This document shows positions 35,033 through 44,628 of a stretch of DNA of 64,000 nt, piece by piece. Within the stretch, counting starts at the first letter, position 1; each line of letters starts with the position of its first letter. Below the pieces are notes generated by a model. The model made no database searches. It had not been told where the DNA came from and worked only from the letters and a program-made list of their open reading frames with translations. Position numbers and translations under genes: made by a program. Source of the DNA: Metapseudomonas resinovorans DSM 21078 (GTDB lineage: Bacteria; Pseudomonadota; Gammaproteobacteria; Pseudomonadales; Pseudomonadaceae); contig NZ_KE384030.1 in the NCBI RefSeq assembly GCF_000423545.1, positions 248,001-312,000 of the forward strand. The letters are read 5' to 3'.

Positions 35033-35686
35033 ATGCCCGCTGCTTCTCCCACGGTCTGGCGCCCGGCGCTGACCGGCCTGATCGCGTTCCACATCCTTAT
35101 CATCATCGCCAGCAACTATCTGGTGCAGCTGCCGATTACCCTGTTCGGCTGGCACACCACCTGGGGCGCATTCAGCTTTCCGTTCATCTTCCTGGCCACC
35201 GACCTGACCGTGCGCCTGATGGGCAAGCAGGCCGCGCGGCGGGTGATCGCGCGGGTCATGCTGCCGGCCCTGCTGGCGTCCTATGTGGTGTCAGTGCTGT
35301 TCCAGGAGGCGGCCTTCCGCGGCCTCTCGGCCCTGGGCGAGTTCAACCTGTTCGTTGCGCGCATTTCCCTGGCCAGTTTCCTGGCCTATGTGCTGGGCCA
35401 GGTGCTGGATATCCAGGTCTTTGACCGTCTGCGGCAGATGCGCCAATGGTGGATAGCCCCGGTGGCTTCGACCATCGCGGGCAACCTGCTCGACACCTTC
35501 GCCTTCTTCTCCGTGGCGTTCTGGCGCAGTGATAACCCGTTCATGGCCGAACACTGGGTGGAAATCGCCACCGTGGATTACGGCGTCAAGCTTGCGATCA
35601 GCCTGGTGTTCTTCGTGCCGCTCTACGGCATGCTGCTGGGCGGCATCCTGCGCCTGCTGTCGCCCAGCCCGGCACGGGTTTCCTGA
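35033..35686 (+). CDS. yhhQ: Queuosine-precursor (preQ0/preQ1) transporter YhhQ
   Basis: A 217-residue DUF165/COG1738 membrane protein with about six helices. Typical segments are IIIASNYLVQLPI, the ATDLTVRLMGKQAARRVI loop and VASTIAGNLLDTFAFF. It takes up 7-cyano- or 7-aminomethyl-7-deazaguanine for queuosine in tRNA. ATG 35033 is chosen because the upstream in-frame ATG at 34991 lies inside the riboswitch stem and the one at 35021 has AGG directly against it. The last 64 bp overlap the convergent gspM gene. Confidence 0.88.
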   Translation: MPAASPTVWRPALTGLIAFHILIIIASNYLVQLPITLFGWHTTWGAFSFPFIFLATDLTVRLMGKQAARRVIARVMLPALLASYVVSVLFQEAAFRGLSALGEFNLFVARISLASFLAYVLGQVLDIQVFDRLRQMRQWWIAPVASTIAGNLLDTFAFFSVAFWRSDNPFMAEHWVEIATVDYGVKLAISLVFFVPLYGMLLGGILRLLSPSPARVS

Positions 35687-36153
35687 GGCGCCTCCACCAC
35701 CATCCGCGCCTTCACGTCAGCCTCGCGGCTGACGTCCATCCCCAGCGACACCACCTCCACACCGCTGTCTTCCAGTCGTTCCATCCAGGCGAGCACGCTG
35801 TCGAGCGTGCCCGCCAGGTGGAGGTTCACGCGCCCCGAGTCGTCGCCGTCCATGCGTTCGAGGGTGATGTCGGCATTGGCACTGGTCCTGGCGAGGTAAC
35901 CCGGCAGGGCGGTCGGGGGGATGCGCTCGCCTGGCGGAGCGGGGTTGTGGGGCAGGTTGGCAAGGTCGATCTGCAACTGGAGTTCCTCCTGGTAACGGCG
36001 TTCGGCGTGCTGCAAGGCGTGTTGCTGGGGCTGCCAGATCAGTCGCCAGGCCAGCACCAGGCCGACGAACAGGGCCAGTGCCAGCAAGGCGCGGCGCTCC
36101 CGAGCGGGCAGGCGCTGCCAGTGCTGGTGCAGCGGGTTCAGTAGTCGGGACAT
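35623..36153 (-). CDS. gspM: Type II secretion system protein M
   Basis: A 176-residue bitopic inner-membrane protein: short cytoplasmic start, one helix (ALLALALFVGLVLAWRLIW, about 22-40), then a periplasmic coiled coil and a ferredoxin-like domain. It partners GspL in the assembly platform. It is the last gene of the gsp operon, starting 3 bp after gspL. The C-terminal 20 residues are encoded by DNA overlapping yhhQ on the other strand and look like a low-complexity tail. Confidence 0.85.
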   Translation of the reverse strand: MSRLLNPLHQHWQRLPARERRALLALALFVGLVLAWRLIWQPQQHALQHAERRYQEELQLQIDLANLPHNPAPPGERIPPTALPGYLARTSANADITLERMDGDDSGRVNLHLAGTLDSVLAWMERLEDSGVEVVSLGMDVSREADVKARMVVEAPQETRAGLGDSRRRMPPSSMP

Positions 36154-36156
36154 ATG

Positions 36157-37245
36157 TCAGTCCTTGATTTGCAGGCGTGCGCTGACCCCATCGGAATCGC
36201 GCACGGCGGAGTCGGAAAGGACGATCAGGCCCTGGCGCACCAGGCCTTCACGCAAGCGTTCGAGATCGGCGAAGGCCGGCGCGCGAACGCGCAGGGTCCA
36301 GCCCTCGCCCGCCTGGTAGTCGAGCCGGTCAACCTGGGCGATGGCACCGCCGCTGCTTTTCCATAGGCGCGCCAGGCTGTCCAGGCCGTGGGCCAGGCCA
36401 AGGTGGGGCTGGCCGGCCTGCTGCATGCGTGCGCGCACTTGACGGGGCAGGTCGACGACAGGACCCGGGTCAGGGGCGTGCAGTTGCCAGACGGCCAGGT
36501 TGGCCTGGGCCAGTTCGTGGGCGCGCTGCTCCAGCATGAGCCGGTGAGCGATGTCCTGACCCAGCTGCGCAGCCACGCCCAGGGCCGCCAGCAGCACCAG
36601 GACCCGCCAGGGCAGGCGGCGCCCGGAAGCGCGGGCAAACTCGTCCTGGCGCAGGTCGATGGCGTGCCGCGAGCCTTCGGCCAGCAGCGGCCAGGGGGCT
36701 TCCTCACACCACTGGAGGTCGTCCGGCAGGCGCGCGCCGAGGTCGCTCCGTTGCTGGTCGTCCACGGCCAGGCGCAGGGGCGCGGCACCGCCGATCAGCC
36801 AGCGGCCGGCGCAGCGCACTGCCAGGGCACGCTCGCCCGGCAGGCAGTCGGCGTCGATATGGATGCGCCCGGGCGCAAGGCCGTGCTTGGCGAGCCGGGC
36901 GAGGACCTGGCGCAGCCAGTCGCGGCGCACCACGAACAGGCGGCAGTGGCGCCGCTGCTGCAAGGGCCCTCGGGCCAGCAGCATGTCATCGAGGTTGTCC
37001 AGCAGCCGTTCCTCCAGAGCCGAATGGATCGCCTGGCGCAGCCAGCGGCCGCTGCGGGCAGGCACCTCGATACGGTGATGGCTGGCGGCCTCGGCCGGCA
37101 GCAGCAGGGTCAGGTCAAGGCCGGCGAGGTCCCGGGCGGCCTGTTCGAGGTCGCCCTGGATGACAGCGCCATTGGCGCGCCACCAGCACAGCGACCAGTC
37201 GCCGTCCGCCGGGGCAGGGGGGCTGAGATGAAGCCAGGCTTGCAC
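36157..37245 (-). CDS. gspL: Type II secretion system protein L
   Basis: 362 residues, GTG start 5 bp after gspK. The cytoplasmic half has an actin-like fold that binds GspE. One transmembrane helix lies at about 224-242 (LPWRVLVLLAALGVAAQLG), and the periplasmic part carries a ferredoxin-like domain. It links the ATPase to the assembly platform. Length fits XcpY. Overall sequence is divergent, as is usual for GspL, so the assignment rests on fold layout and operon position. Confidence 0.86.
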   Translation of the reverse strand: MQAWLHLSPPAPADGDWSLCWWRANGAVIQGDLEQAARDLAGLDLTLLLPAEAASHHRIEVPARSGRWLRQAIHSALEERLLDNLDDMLLARGPLQQRRHCRLFVVRRDWLRQVLARLAKHGLAPGRIHIDADCLPGERALAVRCAGRWLIGGAAPLRLAVDDQQRSDLGARLPDDLQWCEEAPWPLLAEGSRHAIDLRQDEFARASGRRLPWRVLVLLAALGVAAQLGQDIAHRLMLEQRAHELAQANLAVWQLHAPDPGPVVDLPRQVRARMQQAGQPHLGLAHGLDSLARLWKSSGGAIAQVDRLDYQAGEGWTLRVRAPAFADLERLREGLVRQGLIVLSDSAVRDSDGVSARLQIKD

Positions 37246-37250
37246 GTTGG

Positions 37251-38126
37251 TTACTCCGAAAAGCGGGTGTCGGGAGGGGCGAGCCGGCGGCGCAGGACCT
37301 CCACGCGGCCATCGGCGCGGGTGTGCAAGTCACTGACCAGACGCAGGCGACGCTCGCCCAGCTCGACATCCAGGGTGGCGCGGAAATGCTCGCTGCTGAT
37401 GCCAAGTCCCAAGGAGCGGACCTGGCGGTCCTGCAGCAGCGGTTGTTCGAGAAAGGCCTGGACGCTGGCATAGCCTTCCGCGGGCCGGGCCTGGACGATG
37501 GCGCGGGCGACGGACAGGTCGAGGCTTTCGAGGGCGGCCAGTACTTCGGCCGGCGCGGTGCTGACGTTCAGCGCGCCTTCCGTGGTGCGGACCCAGGGCC
37601 GCAGCCGGCGCAGGCTCGCAGCGTCCAGTGGCGCGAGGCGTTGCAGCTCGCTGATGTCGGCCAGGGGCAGCGGCTTGCCATCGCGGCCTAGGCGGGGCAG
37701 CAGGCTGGCCGGGTCATGGGCGGGGAGGCCGAGCACGCCCAGCAGGCGCTGGTAGCGGGCACGCAGCACGGGGTCGCTGTTCCCATTCTGGGTATTCAGG
37801 TCGAGGCGGCCGCTGAGGTCGTCCAGACGGATGCGGATGTGCCCGCCTTCGATGTCGAACGCATGCTCGCCCTGGGCCCAGCGTTGACCGAGGTGCACGC
37901 GACCGAGTTCGTCCGTGTCGCGCAGGTCCGCCAGCAGTTGCTGGCGTGCCCAGGCCTCGCCGCTCAGGGCCAGTTGCCAGAGCTGCTGCTGGTTCAGTTG
38001 GTTGGCGCTGCTGGCCAGGCTCAGGCGCTGGCGGGCGAGCATGTCGCTGACGACCAGGGTGACCAGGGCGGTGATCAGCAGCACGCTGATCAGGGCCACG
38101 CCCCGTTGACGGCGGTACTCAGGCAT
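37251..38126 (-). CDS. gspK: Type II secretion minor pseudopilin K
   Basis: 291 residues. The prepilin-like N-terminus is RQRGVALISVLLITALVTL, lacking the usual Glu at position 5 as GspK normally does. A long globular part carries SAM-like helices with DDLSGRLDLNTQNG, the calcium-site region of GspK. It caps the pseudopilus tip with GspI and GspJ. The start overlaps gspJ by 8 bp. Confidence 0.9.
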   Translation of the reverse strand: MPEYRRQRGVALISVLLITALVTLVVSDMLARQRLSLASSANQLNQQQLWQLALSGEAWARQQLLADLRDTDELGRVHLGQRWAQGEHAFDIEGGHIRIRLDDLSGRLDLNTQNGNSDPVLRARYQRLLGVLGLPAHDPASLLPRLGRDGKPLPLADISELQRLAPLDAASLRRLRPWVRTTEGALNVSTAPAEVLAALESLDLSVARAIVQARPAEGYASVQAFLEQPLLQDRQVRSLGLGISSEHFRATLDVELGERRLRLVSDLHTRADGRVEVLRRRLAPPDTRFSE

Positions 38127-38718
38127 CGCCGTCCCCTTCGAAACCGGGTAGCAGGATGACCCGGCGGACGCCGGGATAGCCGGGGGCGTCCAGTTCCAGC
38201 TCCAGGGCACGGGGCAGGCTCAGCGGCGCGCTGGCGACAGGCCAGCTGTCATGGCCCTCGCCCTGGCTGTCGATGTAGCGCAGGCGAACCCCGTTGATGC
38301 CGTCGAGCAGCCGCTGGCTATGCTGGGGTGGCGTTTCCAGCTCGCGGCGGGGCGGGCTGCGGTATTGGCGCCGCCACTGGCCATCGCGCCAGGTATGGCC
38401 AACTTCCAGCACTTCGCTGCGTGGCTGGTGCAACGGGTTGCTCCAGCCACCGCGCACCAGCCGCAGGTTATCCGGTTGGCCGATCAGTGCCTGGCGCCGG
38501 CTGGGGTCGTCGCCCAGCGGAGAGGCGATGGCCTGGGTCAGGTCGCGCTCGAACAGGCCGAGGGCGCGTTGCAACTGGCGCAACTGGACTTCGTGCGCGG
38601 CGATGCGCTGGTCGCTGTGCATCACTCGCTCCAGCAGGCGATAGCAGGCCAAACCCAGCAGGCTGAACAGCGCCACGGCAATCAGCACCTCCAGCAGGGT
38701 GAAACCGCGCTGGATCAT
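38119..38718 (-). CDS. gspJ: Type II secretion minor pseudopilin J
   Basis: 199 residues with prepilin cleavage site RGFTLLEVLIAVALFSLLGL near the start; cleavage by a PilD-type peptidase falls between Gly and Phe, with the Glu5 of the mature form present. The rest matches the GspJ beta-rich globular head (RALGLFERDLTQAI). Part of the tip complex with GspI and GspK. Overlaps gspI by 4 bp. Confidence 0.9.
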   Translation of the reverse strand: MIQRGFTLLEVLIAVALFSLLGLACYRLLERVMHSDQRIAAHEVQLRQLQRALGLFERDLTQAIASPLGDDPSRRQALIGQPDNLRLVRGGWSNPLHQPRSEVLEVGHTWRDGQWRRQYRSPPRRELETPPQHSQRLLDGINGVRLRYIDSQGEGHDSWPVASAPLSLPRALELELDAPGYPGVRRVILLPGFEGDGDA

Positions 38719-39095
38719 GGCTGGGCCTCGATGAAACCCACCAGGTGCGCGCGGCGGGCGGGGCGAGCGCCGTCCACCAGGACCTCCAGGCTGACCTTGA
38801 GCAAACGCGGGTCAGGCGCCGGGCCGACCTCGCTGACCAGCCGCCAGTCGCGCCCGGCGAAGCCGAGACGCTCCTCGTCATGGCCGCTGGGGGCCGGACG
38901 CATATGCGCGCGCAGCTCGCTCAGGCGGTTGTCCGCGAGCCAGTGGGCCAGGCTGCGTTCGGTCAGCGCGGCACTGGTGCCGGCCACGTGAATCGCCGCG
39001 TTGTAGAGGGCAATGGAAAGGGTGGCGAAGATCGCCAGGGCGACCATTACTTCCAGCAGGGTGAAACCCTGTTGCTCAGGGCGCGAGGCGTTCAA
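38715..39095 (-). CDS. gspI: Type II secretion minor pseudopilin I
   Basis: 126 residues with cleavage motif QQGFTLLEVMVALAIFATLS. The start is a TTG at 39095 with GGAGGAGG 6 bp upstream; no ATG lies in a sensible place, and longer frames enter the out-of-frame shadow of gspH. The NRLSELRAHM segment follows the usual GspI layout. It overlaps gspH by 20 bp, so translation is coupled. Confidence 0.86.
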   Translation of the reverse strand: MNASRPEQQGFTLLEVMVALAIFATLSIALYNAAIHVAGTSAALTERSLAHWLADNRLSELRAHMRPAPSGHDEERLGFAGRDWRLVSEVGPAPDPRLLKVSLEVLVDGARPARRAHLVGFIEAQP

Positions 39096-39567
39096 GGCGA
39101 ACCTCCTCCAGGCCGTCGCTGGACAGGGCGAGCAGGGGCACCAGCCGGTACTCCAGGCGCAGGGTGAAGGGCGACACCTCATCGCTGGAAAGCACCAGCA
39201 GTTGCGGCGCCTGGCGCCGCTCGCCGCGATTCGGGGCGGGGGCTTCGTCGTCCAGTTGCAGATGCAGGCGCAGGTTGGCCGGCAGGCGTTGCGCACGGTA
39301 GTCGGGGGCGGGCTGCCACTGGCCGTCGAGGTTCAGGCGTTGCACGGAGTAGCCCTCGGCGTCGATGCGCAGGCCGAAGTCGCGATGACTGAGCACCGCC
39401 TCTTCCCGCAGCAGGCCGAGCAGGCTGCGCAGCCGCTCGGCCTCGCGCAGCGCCTGCTGGCCACCGTTGTCGCGCTGCACGAGGGTCGCGAGGCCGGCGA
39501 GCAGGCCGATCACGACGATCACCACCAGCACTTCCAGCAGGGTGAAGCCCGCACTCCCGCGTTGCAC
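39076..39567 (-). CDS. gspH: Type II secretion minor pseudopilin H
   Basis: 163 residues with cleavage motif AGFTLLEVLVVIVVIGLLAG. The start is GTG at 39567, one base after the gspG stop; upstream in-frame residues are read-through of gspG in another frame. The REEAVLSHRDFGLRID segment is typical of the GspH fold. It probably joins the pseudopilus shaft to its tip. Confidence 0.87.
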   Translation of the reverse strand: MQRGSAGFTLLEVLVVIVVIGLLAGLATLVQRDNGGQQALREAERLRSLLGLLREEAVLSHRDFGLRIDAEGYSVQRLNLDGQWQPAPDYRAQRLPANLRLHLQLDDEAPAPNRGERRQAPQLLVLSSDEVSPFTLRLEYRLVPLLALSSDGLEEVRLERLAP

Positions 39568-39568
39568 G

Positions 39569-40003
39569 TCAGAGGTCCCAGTTGCCGATGTCGGCGTTAA
39601 GCCCGTCGCCGCCCGAACGGCCATCGGCGCCGAAGGAGAACAGGTCGTAGGCGTTGCCGTCGCTGCCGGGGGCGATGTACTGGTAGGCGTTGCCCCAGGG
39701 GTCGACGGGCAGGCGCTTGAGGTAGCCGTCGAGGTTCCAGTTGCGCGCCGGCGGGGTGCCGGAGGGGCGGCTCACCAAGGCGTCGAGGCCCTGCTGGGTG
39801 CTGGGGTAGACGTGGTTGTCGAGCCGGTAGATATCCAGGGCCATGGCGATGGCCTTGATGTCGCTCTGCGCGGCGGTGACCTTGGCCTGGTCGGGGCGGC
39901 TCATGAGTTGCGGGACCACCAGGGCGGCGAGCACCCCGAGGATGACCACCACCACCATGATTTCGATCAGGGTGAAACCCCGTTGTTGCGATTGCGTGGG
40001 CAT
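39569..40003 (-). CDS. gspG: Type II secretion major pseudopilin G
   Basis: 144 residues with cleavage motif RGFTLIEIMVVVVILGVLAA and the conserved GspG body: LYRLDNHVYPSTQQGL-like core, YLKRLPVDPWGNAYQYI, then the calcium-loop region FSFGADGRSGGDGLNADIGN. It forms the pseudopilus shaft. Strongly conserved and intact. It begins 15 bp after gspF. Confidence 0.95.
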   Translation of the reverse strand: MPTQSQQRGFTLIEIMVVVVILGVLAALVVPQLMSRPDQAKVTAAQSDIKAIAMALDIYRLDNHVYPSTQQGLDALVSRPSGTPPARNWNLDGYLKRLPVDPWGNAYQYIAPGSDGNAYDLFSFGADGRSGGDGLNADIGNWDL

Positions 40004-40018
40004 GACTGTGCCTATCTG

Positions 40019-41227
40019 TCAGGTAACGAGTTGGTTGAGGCTGAGGATGGGCATCAGGATCGCCAGCACGATGAGCAGCACGCTGGCGCCCATGAACACC
40101 AGCATGGCCGGCTCGAACAGACCGACCAGCAGGGCGATGCGGTTGGCCAGGTGTGCTTCCTGCTGGCGCGCGGCGCGTTCGAGCATGGCGTCCAGCTCAC
40201 CGGAGCGTTCGCCGCTGGCGATCATGTAGAGCATCATCGGCGGGAAGTGGCCGCTGCGCTCCAGAGCCCGGGTCAGGCCGCCACCTTCGCGCACGGCACG
40301 CGATACGTCTTTCAGACCGGTCCGAATCTGCTGGTTGGCCACCACCTCGGCGGCGATCTCCAGGGCATCCACCAGCGGCACGCCGCTGCGTCCGAGGATC
40401 GCCAGGGTGCTGATGAAGCGGCTGCAACTGCCGGCGCGCAGGACCTTGCCCAGGACCGGCAGACGCAATTGCGCCGCATGCCAGCGCAGGCGCGCGGCGG
40501 GCCTGTGCAGCATCAGCCGGGACGCGCCGACAAGACCGGCGAGCAGCACCAGCATGATCAGGCCGTAGTCGCGCAAGGCGGCGCTGGCGGCGATCAGGCC
40601 ACGGGTCAGTGCCGGCAGCTCCTGGCCGCTGTCGATGAACACCTTCACCACGTCCGGCACCACGAAGCCGAGCAGGAAACCGACGATGCCGAAAGCCGCC
40701 AGCAGCAGGATGCTCGGGTAGAGCAGTGCCAGTTGGATCTGCTGCCGCGCGGCGTGGCGCGCTTCGGTGTAGTCGGCCAGTTGCAACAGCACCTGGCCCA
40801 GGTGCCCGGCGCGCTCGCCAGCGGCCACCGTGGCGCGGTACAGCGCCGGGAACGCGCGGGGGAATTCGGCCATGGCGCGGGCCAGGCCGTGGCCTTCGAG
40901 CACGCGCGCGCGAATGGCCAGCAGCATGCCCTGGTGGCTGCGTTTCTCGCATTGGGCCGCCACCGCGGCGAGCACTTCTTCCAGCGGCAGCGCCGCTTGC
41001 ACCAGGGTGGCGAGCTGGCGGGTGAGCATGGCCAGTTCGGCGGCGCCGAGGCCACGTCGATTGTTGCTGCCCACCGTGCGCAGACTGCCACGGGCCGCGC
41101 GCAAGCGCAGCGGTACCAGGTGACGCTCGCGCAGCAATTGGCGGGCCTGGCGTTCGCTGTCGGCCTCCTGCACGCCGCGCAGCTTGCGGCCGGTCTGGTC
41201 CATGGCGAGGTATTCGTAGGCGGCCAT
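40019..41227 (-). CDS. gspF: Type II secretion inner-membrane platform protein F
   Basis: A 402-residue protein with two cytoplasmic GspF/PilC domains and three transmembrane helices (about 169-192, 219-240, 372-395). The MAAYEYLAMDQTGRKLRGVQ start is canonical. It anchors the ATPase-driven platform. ATG 41227 lies 2 bp beyond the gspE stop. Confidence 0.93.
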   Translation of the reverse strand: MAAYEYLAMDQTGRKLRGVQEADSERQARQLLRERHLVPLRLRAARGSLRTVGSNNRRGLGAAELAMLTRQLATLVQAALPLEEVLAAVAAQCEKRSHQGMLLAIRARVLEGHGLARAMAEFPRAFPALYRATVAAGERAGHLGQVLLQLADYTEARHAARQQIQLALLYPSILLLAAFGIVGFLLGFVVPDVVKVFIDSGQELPALTRGLIAASAALRDYGLIMLVLLAGLVGASRLMLHRPAARLRWHAAQLRLPVLGKVLRAGSCSRFISTLAILGRSGVPLVDALEIAAEVVANQQIRTGLKDVSRAVREGGGLTRALERSGHFPPMMLYMIASGERSGELDAMLERAARQQEAHLANRIALLVGLFEPAMLVFMGASVLLIVLAILMPILSLNQLVT

Positions 41228-41229
41228 GC

Positions 41230-42714
41230 TCAATCCTCGCGGGTTACGCGCAGCAGTTCTTCGAGGCTGGTGACGCCTTCCAGCACCTTGGCGCGGCCAT
41301 CGGCGAACAGGCTGGCGCCGTGCAGGCGGGCGTGGCGGGCCAGCTCGGCTTCGCCTGCGCCCTGGTGAATCAGTTGGCGCAGGGTTTCGTCCAGCAGCAC
41401 CAGTTCGTAGATGCCCTGGCGGCCTCGGTAGCCGCTGTGCTGGCAGGCATCGCAGCCCACCGCGTGCCACAGCGCTGGCGGCTTGGCCCGGTCCAGCCCG
41501 AGGTGGACGCAGGCAGCGGCGTCGGCCGGGGCCTGCGTCTTGCACGTGGGGCAGAGCACGCGCACCAGTCGCTGGGCCAGCACGCCCAGCAGCGAGGTGC
41601 TGAGCAGGAAGGGTTCGACGCCCATGTCCACCAGGCGGGTGACGGCGCCCACGGCGCTGTTGGTGTGCAGGGTGGAGAGCACCAGGTGTCCGGTGAGCGA
41701 AGCCTGCACGGCGATCTCGGCGGTTTCGCGGTCGCGGATCTCGCCCACCATCACCACGTCCGGGTCCTGCCGCAGGATGGCGCGCAAACCCCGGGCGAAG
41801 GTCATGTCCACCTTGGTGTTGACCTGGGTCTGGCCGATGCCCGGCAGGTGGTACTCCACCGGGTCTTCGATGGTGAGGATGTTGCGGGTCAGGCTGTTGA
41901 GGCTGGCCAGCCCGGCGTAGAGCGTGGTGGTCTTGCCCGAGCCGGTGGGGCCGGTGACCAGCAGGATGCCGTGGGGGCGGTGCAGGGCGCCCTCCAGCCG
42001 TTCGCGGCTGTCCGCGGCCATGCCCAGGCGGCCGAGGTCCAGGCGCCCGGCCTGCTTGTCCAGCAGGCGCATCACCACCCGCTCGCCATGGGCCGAGGGC
42101 AGGGTGGAGACGCGCACGTCCACCTCGTGACCGGCGATGCGTAGGGCGATGCGGCCGTCCTGGGGGATGCGCTTTTCGGCGATGTCCAGCTTGGCCATCA
42201 CCTTGATCCGCGACACCAGCAGCCCCGCCAGCTCGCGGCGGGGGCGCAGGACTTCGCGCAACAGGCCGTCCACCCGCAAGCGCACCGAAAGGTGCTGCTC
42301 GAAGGTTTCCAGGTGGATGTCCGAGGCCTTGGCCTTCACCGCCTCGCCGAGGATGGCGTTGATCAGGCGGATGATCGGCGCGTCGTCCTCCTGCTCCAGC
42401 AGGTCGGTGGTCTGCGGCAGTTGTTCGGCGAGGCTGGCGAGGTCGTCCTGGCCGGCGATTTCGGCCCCGAGCCCCTCGGCCACCTGCATGGCGTCATCGC
42501 GACCGTCGCGGTAACGCTCGGCCAGACGCTGGGCGAAGTCCTCGGCATCGAGTATCTGGAGGCGTCCGCCGCCAGCGCCGTGCCGGCGCACTTCAGCGAG
42601 GATTTCCAGTGGCGTATCCGCCCGGCACACCAGCAGCGGGCCGCCTTCGCCAGGCTCCAGCAGCACGCCGTGGCGCCGGGCATAGCTGAACGGCAGGTTG
42701 GTCACGACGGTCAC
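41230..42714 (-). CDS. gspE: Type II secretion ATPase E
   Basis: 494 residues. Walker [15 protein letters not shown], Asp box [11 protein letters not shown], Walker [20 protein letters not shown] and His box [11 protein letters not shown] are all present. A zinc finger with CPTC and CDAC lies near the C-terminus. It powers pseudopilus assembly from the cytoplasm. The start is GTG 42714, which overlaps the gspD stop in GTGA; the ribosome site GGAG sits 8 bp upstream. Confidence 0.94.
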   Translation of the reverse strand: MTVVTNLPFSYARRHGVLLEPGEGGPLLVCRADTPLEILAEVRRHGAGGGRLQILDAEDFAQRLAERYRDGRDDAMQVAEGLGAEIAGQDDLASLAEQLPQTTDLLEQEDDAPIIRLINAILGEAVKAKASDIHLETFEQHLSVRLRVDGLLREVLRPRRELAGLLVSRIKVMAKLDIAEKRIPQDGRIALRIAGHEVDVRVSTLPSAHGERVVMRLLDKQAGRLDLGRLGMAADSRERLEGALHRPHGILLVTGPTGSGKTTTLYAGLASLNSLTRNILTIEDPVEYHLPGIGQTQVNTKVDMTFARGLRAILRQDPDVVMVGEIRDRETAEIAVQASLTGHLVLSTLHTNSAVGAVTRLVDMGVEPFLLSTSLLGVLAQRLVRVLCPTCKTQAPADAAACVHLGLDRAKPPALWHAVGCDACQHSGYRGRQGIYELVLLDETLRQLIHQGAGEAELARHARLHGASLFADGRAKVLEGVTSLEELLRVTRED

Positions 42715-44606
42715 GGACGCGGCTCCTGCTGGCGCATGTCCAGCACCTGATCCTTCTTCGATGCGTCGAACAGGCCGCGGCTGTCCTTGGGCAACAGCAG
42801 GCGGTTGTCGCCTCCGTTGGCCGGGCGCAACTGGCGCAGGTCGTTGTACTTGCGCGCGCTGGCCTGGGCGCTTGAGCTGCTGTCGCGCAGCAGGGTCGGG
42901 CGCAGGAAGACCATCAGGTTGGTCTTTTCGCTGACTTCGCGGGTACTGCGGAACAGGCGGCCGAGCAGCGGGATGTCGCCCAGCAGCGGCACCTTGCTCA
43001 CCTGGGTCTTGAGGTTGTCCTTGATCAGGCCGCCAAGCACGATGATCTGCCCGTCGTCGGCAAGGATGGTGCTCTTCACCGCGCGCTTGTTGGTGACCAC
43101 GTCGCTGGTGCTGACACCGGCCGGGGTGGTGGCCAGTTCGGAGCTTTCCTGCTCCACCTTCAGCCGCAGCGAGGCGCCCTCGTTGATGTGCGGGGTCACC
43201 TTGAGGGTGATGCCGACATCCTTGCGCTCGACGGTGGTGAAGGGGTTGCTGGCACCGGCGGTATCGGTGGTGTAGGAACCGGTCTGGAAGGGCACGTTCT
43301 GGCCCACGAGGATTTCCGCCGTCTCGTTGTCCAGGGTCAGCAGGCTCGGGGTGGACAGCAGGTTGTTGTTGGCGTTGCTGGACAGCGCGGTGACCAGCGC
43401 GCCGAAGTTGCGGCTGCCCAGGCCGATGATGGCGCCCTCCGGGAGGTTCGGCAGCTTGTCCAGATTGGCTTTGGCGAGGGTGCCGATGGCCAGGCCCGTA
43501 CCGGGGAAGTTGCTGGCGCCGAACCCGTGCTCCCCGCTTCCGGCCCACTGCACGCCGAGGGCGTCGCTGATATCGCCGCTGACTTCGACGATGGCCGCTT
43601 CGACCAGCACCTGGGCGCGCGGCCGGTCGAGTTCGCCAATCACCTTGTCGAGCATGGCCAACTGGGCCGGCTCGGCCATCAGCACCAGGGCGTTCTGGCT
43701 CTTGTCGGCGCTGACCAGCACGCTGCCGGCGGCGCTGCCGCCCTCGTTGCCGCGGCCATTGTCCAGGTGCTTGCCGATGCCATTGAGCAGTTCTTCCAGT
43801 TGCTTGGCGTCGCTATGGTGCAGGCGCACGACGCGGGCGCTGTCGTTGGCGCTGCCCGGCACGTCGAGGGAGCGGGCCAGCTCGGCCATGCGCTGGCGCG
43901 CCTGGGACGGGCCGATGAGGATCACCCGGTTGCTGCGGGCGTCGCCGACGGCCTTGGTGTTGCTCGGGCCGTTGCCGTTCTGGGTGACGCTGTCGGTCAG
44001 GGTCTTGGCAACGTCGACGGCCCAGGCGTGCTTGAGTTCGAGGGTGCTGAAGGCCGGATTGCCGGCGCCGTCCAGCTCGCGCACCACCTGGCGGATGCGT
44101 GCGACATTGCTGGCGCTGTCGGTCACCACCAGGGCGTTGGAACTGGCCGAGGGCGCCACATAGGCGTCCGGCGCCACCAGCGGGCGCACCACGGCGGCCA
44201 CTTCGCTGGAGGTGGCGTTGTGCAGCGTCAGGACTTCGGTGACGAACTCGTCGCCGGCCGTGTCACTGGCACGGGTCTTGGCGTCGGCGACGGGAACGAT
44301 CAGCACCCGGTCGCCTTGGTCGAGGGCGGCGAAGCCCTGGCTGCGCAGCACGGTGAGGAACAGCGAGTAGATGCCGTCCTGGTCCATGGCCGTGGAGGAT
44401 TGCACCGTCACGCGGCCGCTCATGTTCGGGTCGAGCACCATGGTTTTGCCGGTGATGTCGCCCACCTCGCTGACCAGGTCGCGCAGTTCCGCATCCTTCA
44501 TGTTCAGGGTCCACTGGCGTTCGGCGCCCTTGGCGGCCAGCGTCGGCAGCGGGGAGAGCAGGGTGCCGAGCATCAGCAGGGCGCCCGTGAGTCGGGTCAG
44601 GTTCAT
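42711..44606 (-). CDS. gspD: Type II secretion secretin D
   Basis: 631 residues. Residues 1-24 form a signal peptide ([10 protein letters not shown]), not a lipoprotein signal, which sets it apart from HxcQ-type self-piloted secretins. N0-N3 domains follow, then the secretin core ([14 protein letters not shown], the [20 protein letters not shown] region and [16 protein letters not shown]) and an S-domain tail. It forms the outer-membrane channel. No pilotin gene is seen nearby. Confidence 0.94.
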   Translation of the reverse strand: MNLTRLTGALLMLGTLLSPLPTLAAKGAERQWTLNMKDAELRDLVSEVGDITGKTMVLDPNMSGRVTVQSSTAMDQDGIYSLFLTVLRSQGFAALDQGDRVLIVPVADAKTRASDTAGDEFVTEVLTLHNATSSEVAAVVRPLVAPDAYVAPSASSNALVVTDSASNVARIRQVVRELDGAGNPAFSTLELKHAWAVDVAKTLTDSVTQNGNGPSNTKAVGDARSNRVILIGPSQARQRMAELARSLDVPGSANDSARVVRLHHSDAKQLEELLNGIGKHLDNGRGNEGGSAAGSVLVSADKSQNALVLMAEPAQLAMLDKVIGELDRPRAQVLVEAAIVEVSGDISDALGVQWAGSGEHGFGASNFPGTGLAIGTLAKANLDKLPNLPEGAIIGLGSRNFGALVTALSSNANNNLLSTPSLLTLDNETAEILVGQNVPFQTGSYTTDTAGASNPFTTVERKDVGITLKVTPHINEGASLRLKVEQESSELATTPAGVSTSDVVTNKRAVKSTILADDGQIIVLGGLIKDNLKTQVSKVPLLGDIPLLGRLFRSTREVSEKTNLMVFLRPTLLRDSSSSAQASARKYNDLRQLRPANGGDNRLLLPKDSRGLFDASKKDQVLDMRQQEPRP

Positions 44607-44628
44607 GGCGTTGTCTCTACCGGGTTGG

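Noticed and set aside
39467-41368. A 633-codon plus-strand frame opposite gspF-gspH
   Set aside because: Antisense shadow of the type II secretion genes; low-complexity composition and no start signals.
42715-43548. Upstream extension of gspE
   Set aside because: The added residues are gspD read in another frame; the GTG in GTGA at the gspD stop gives the expected GspE length.
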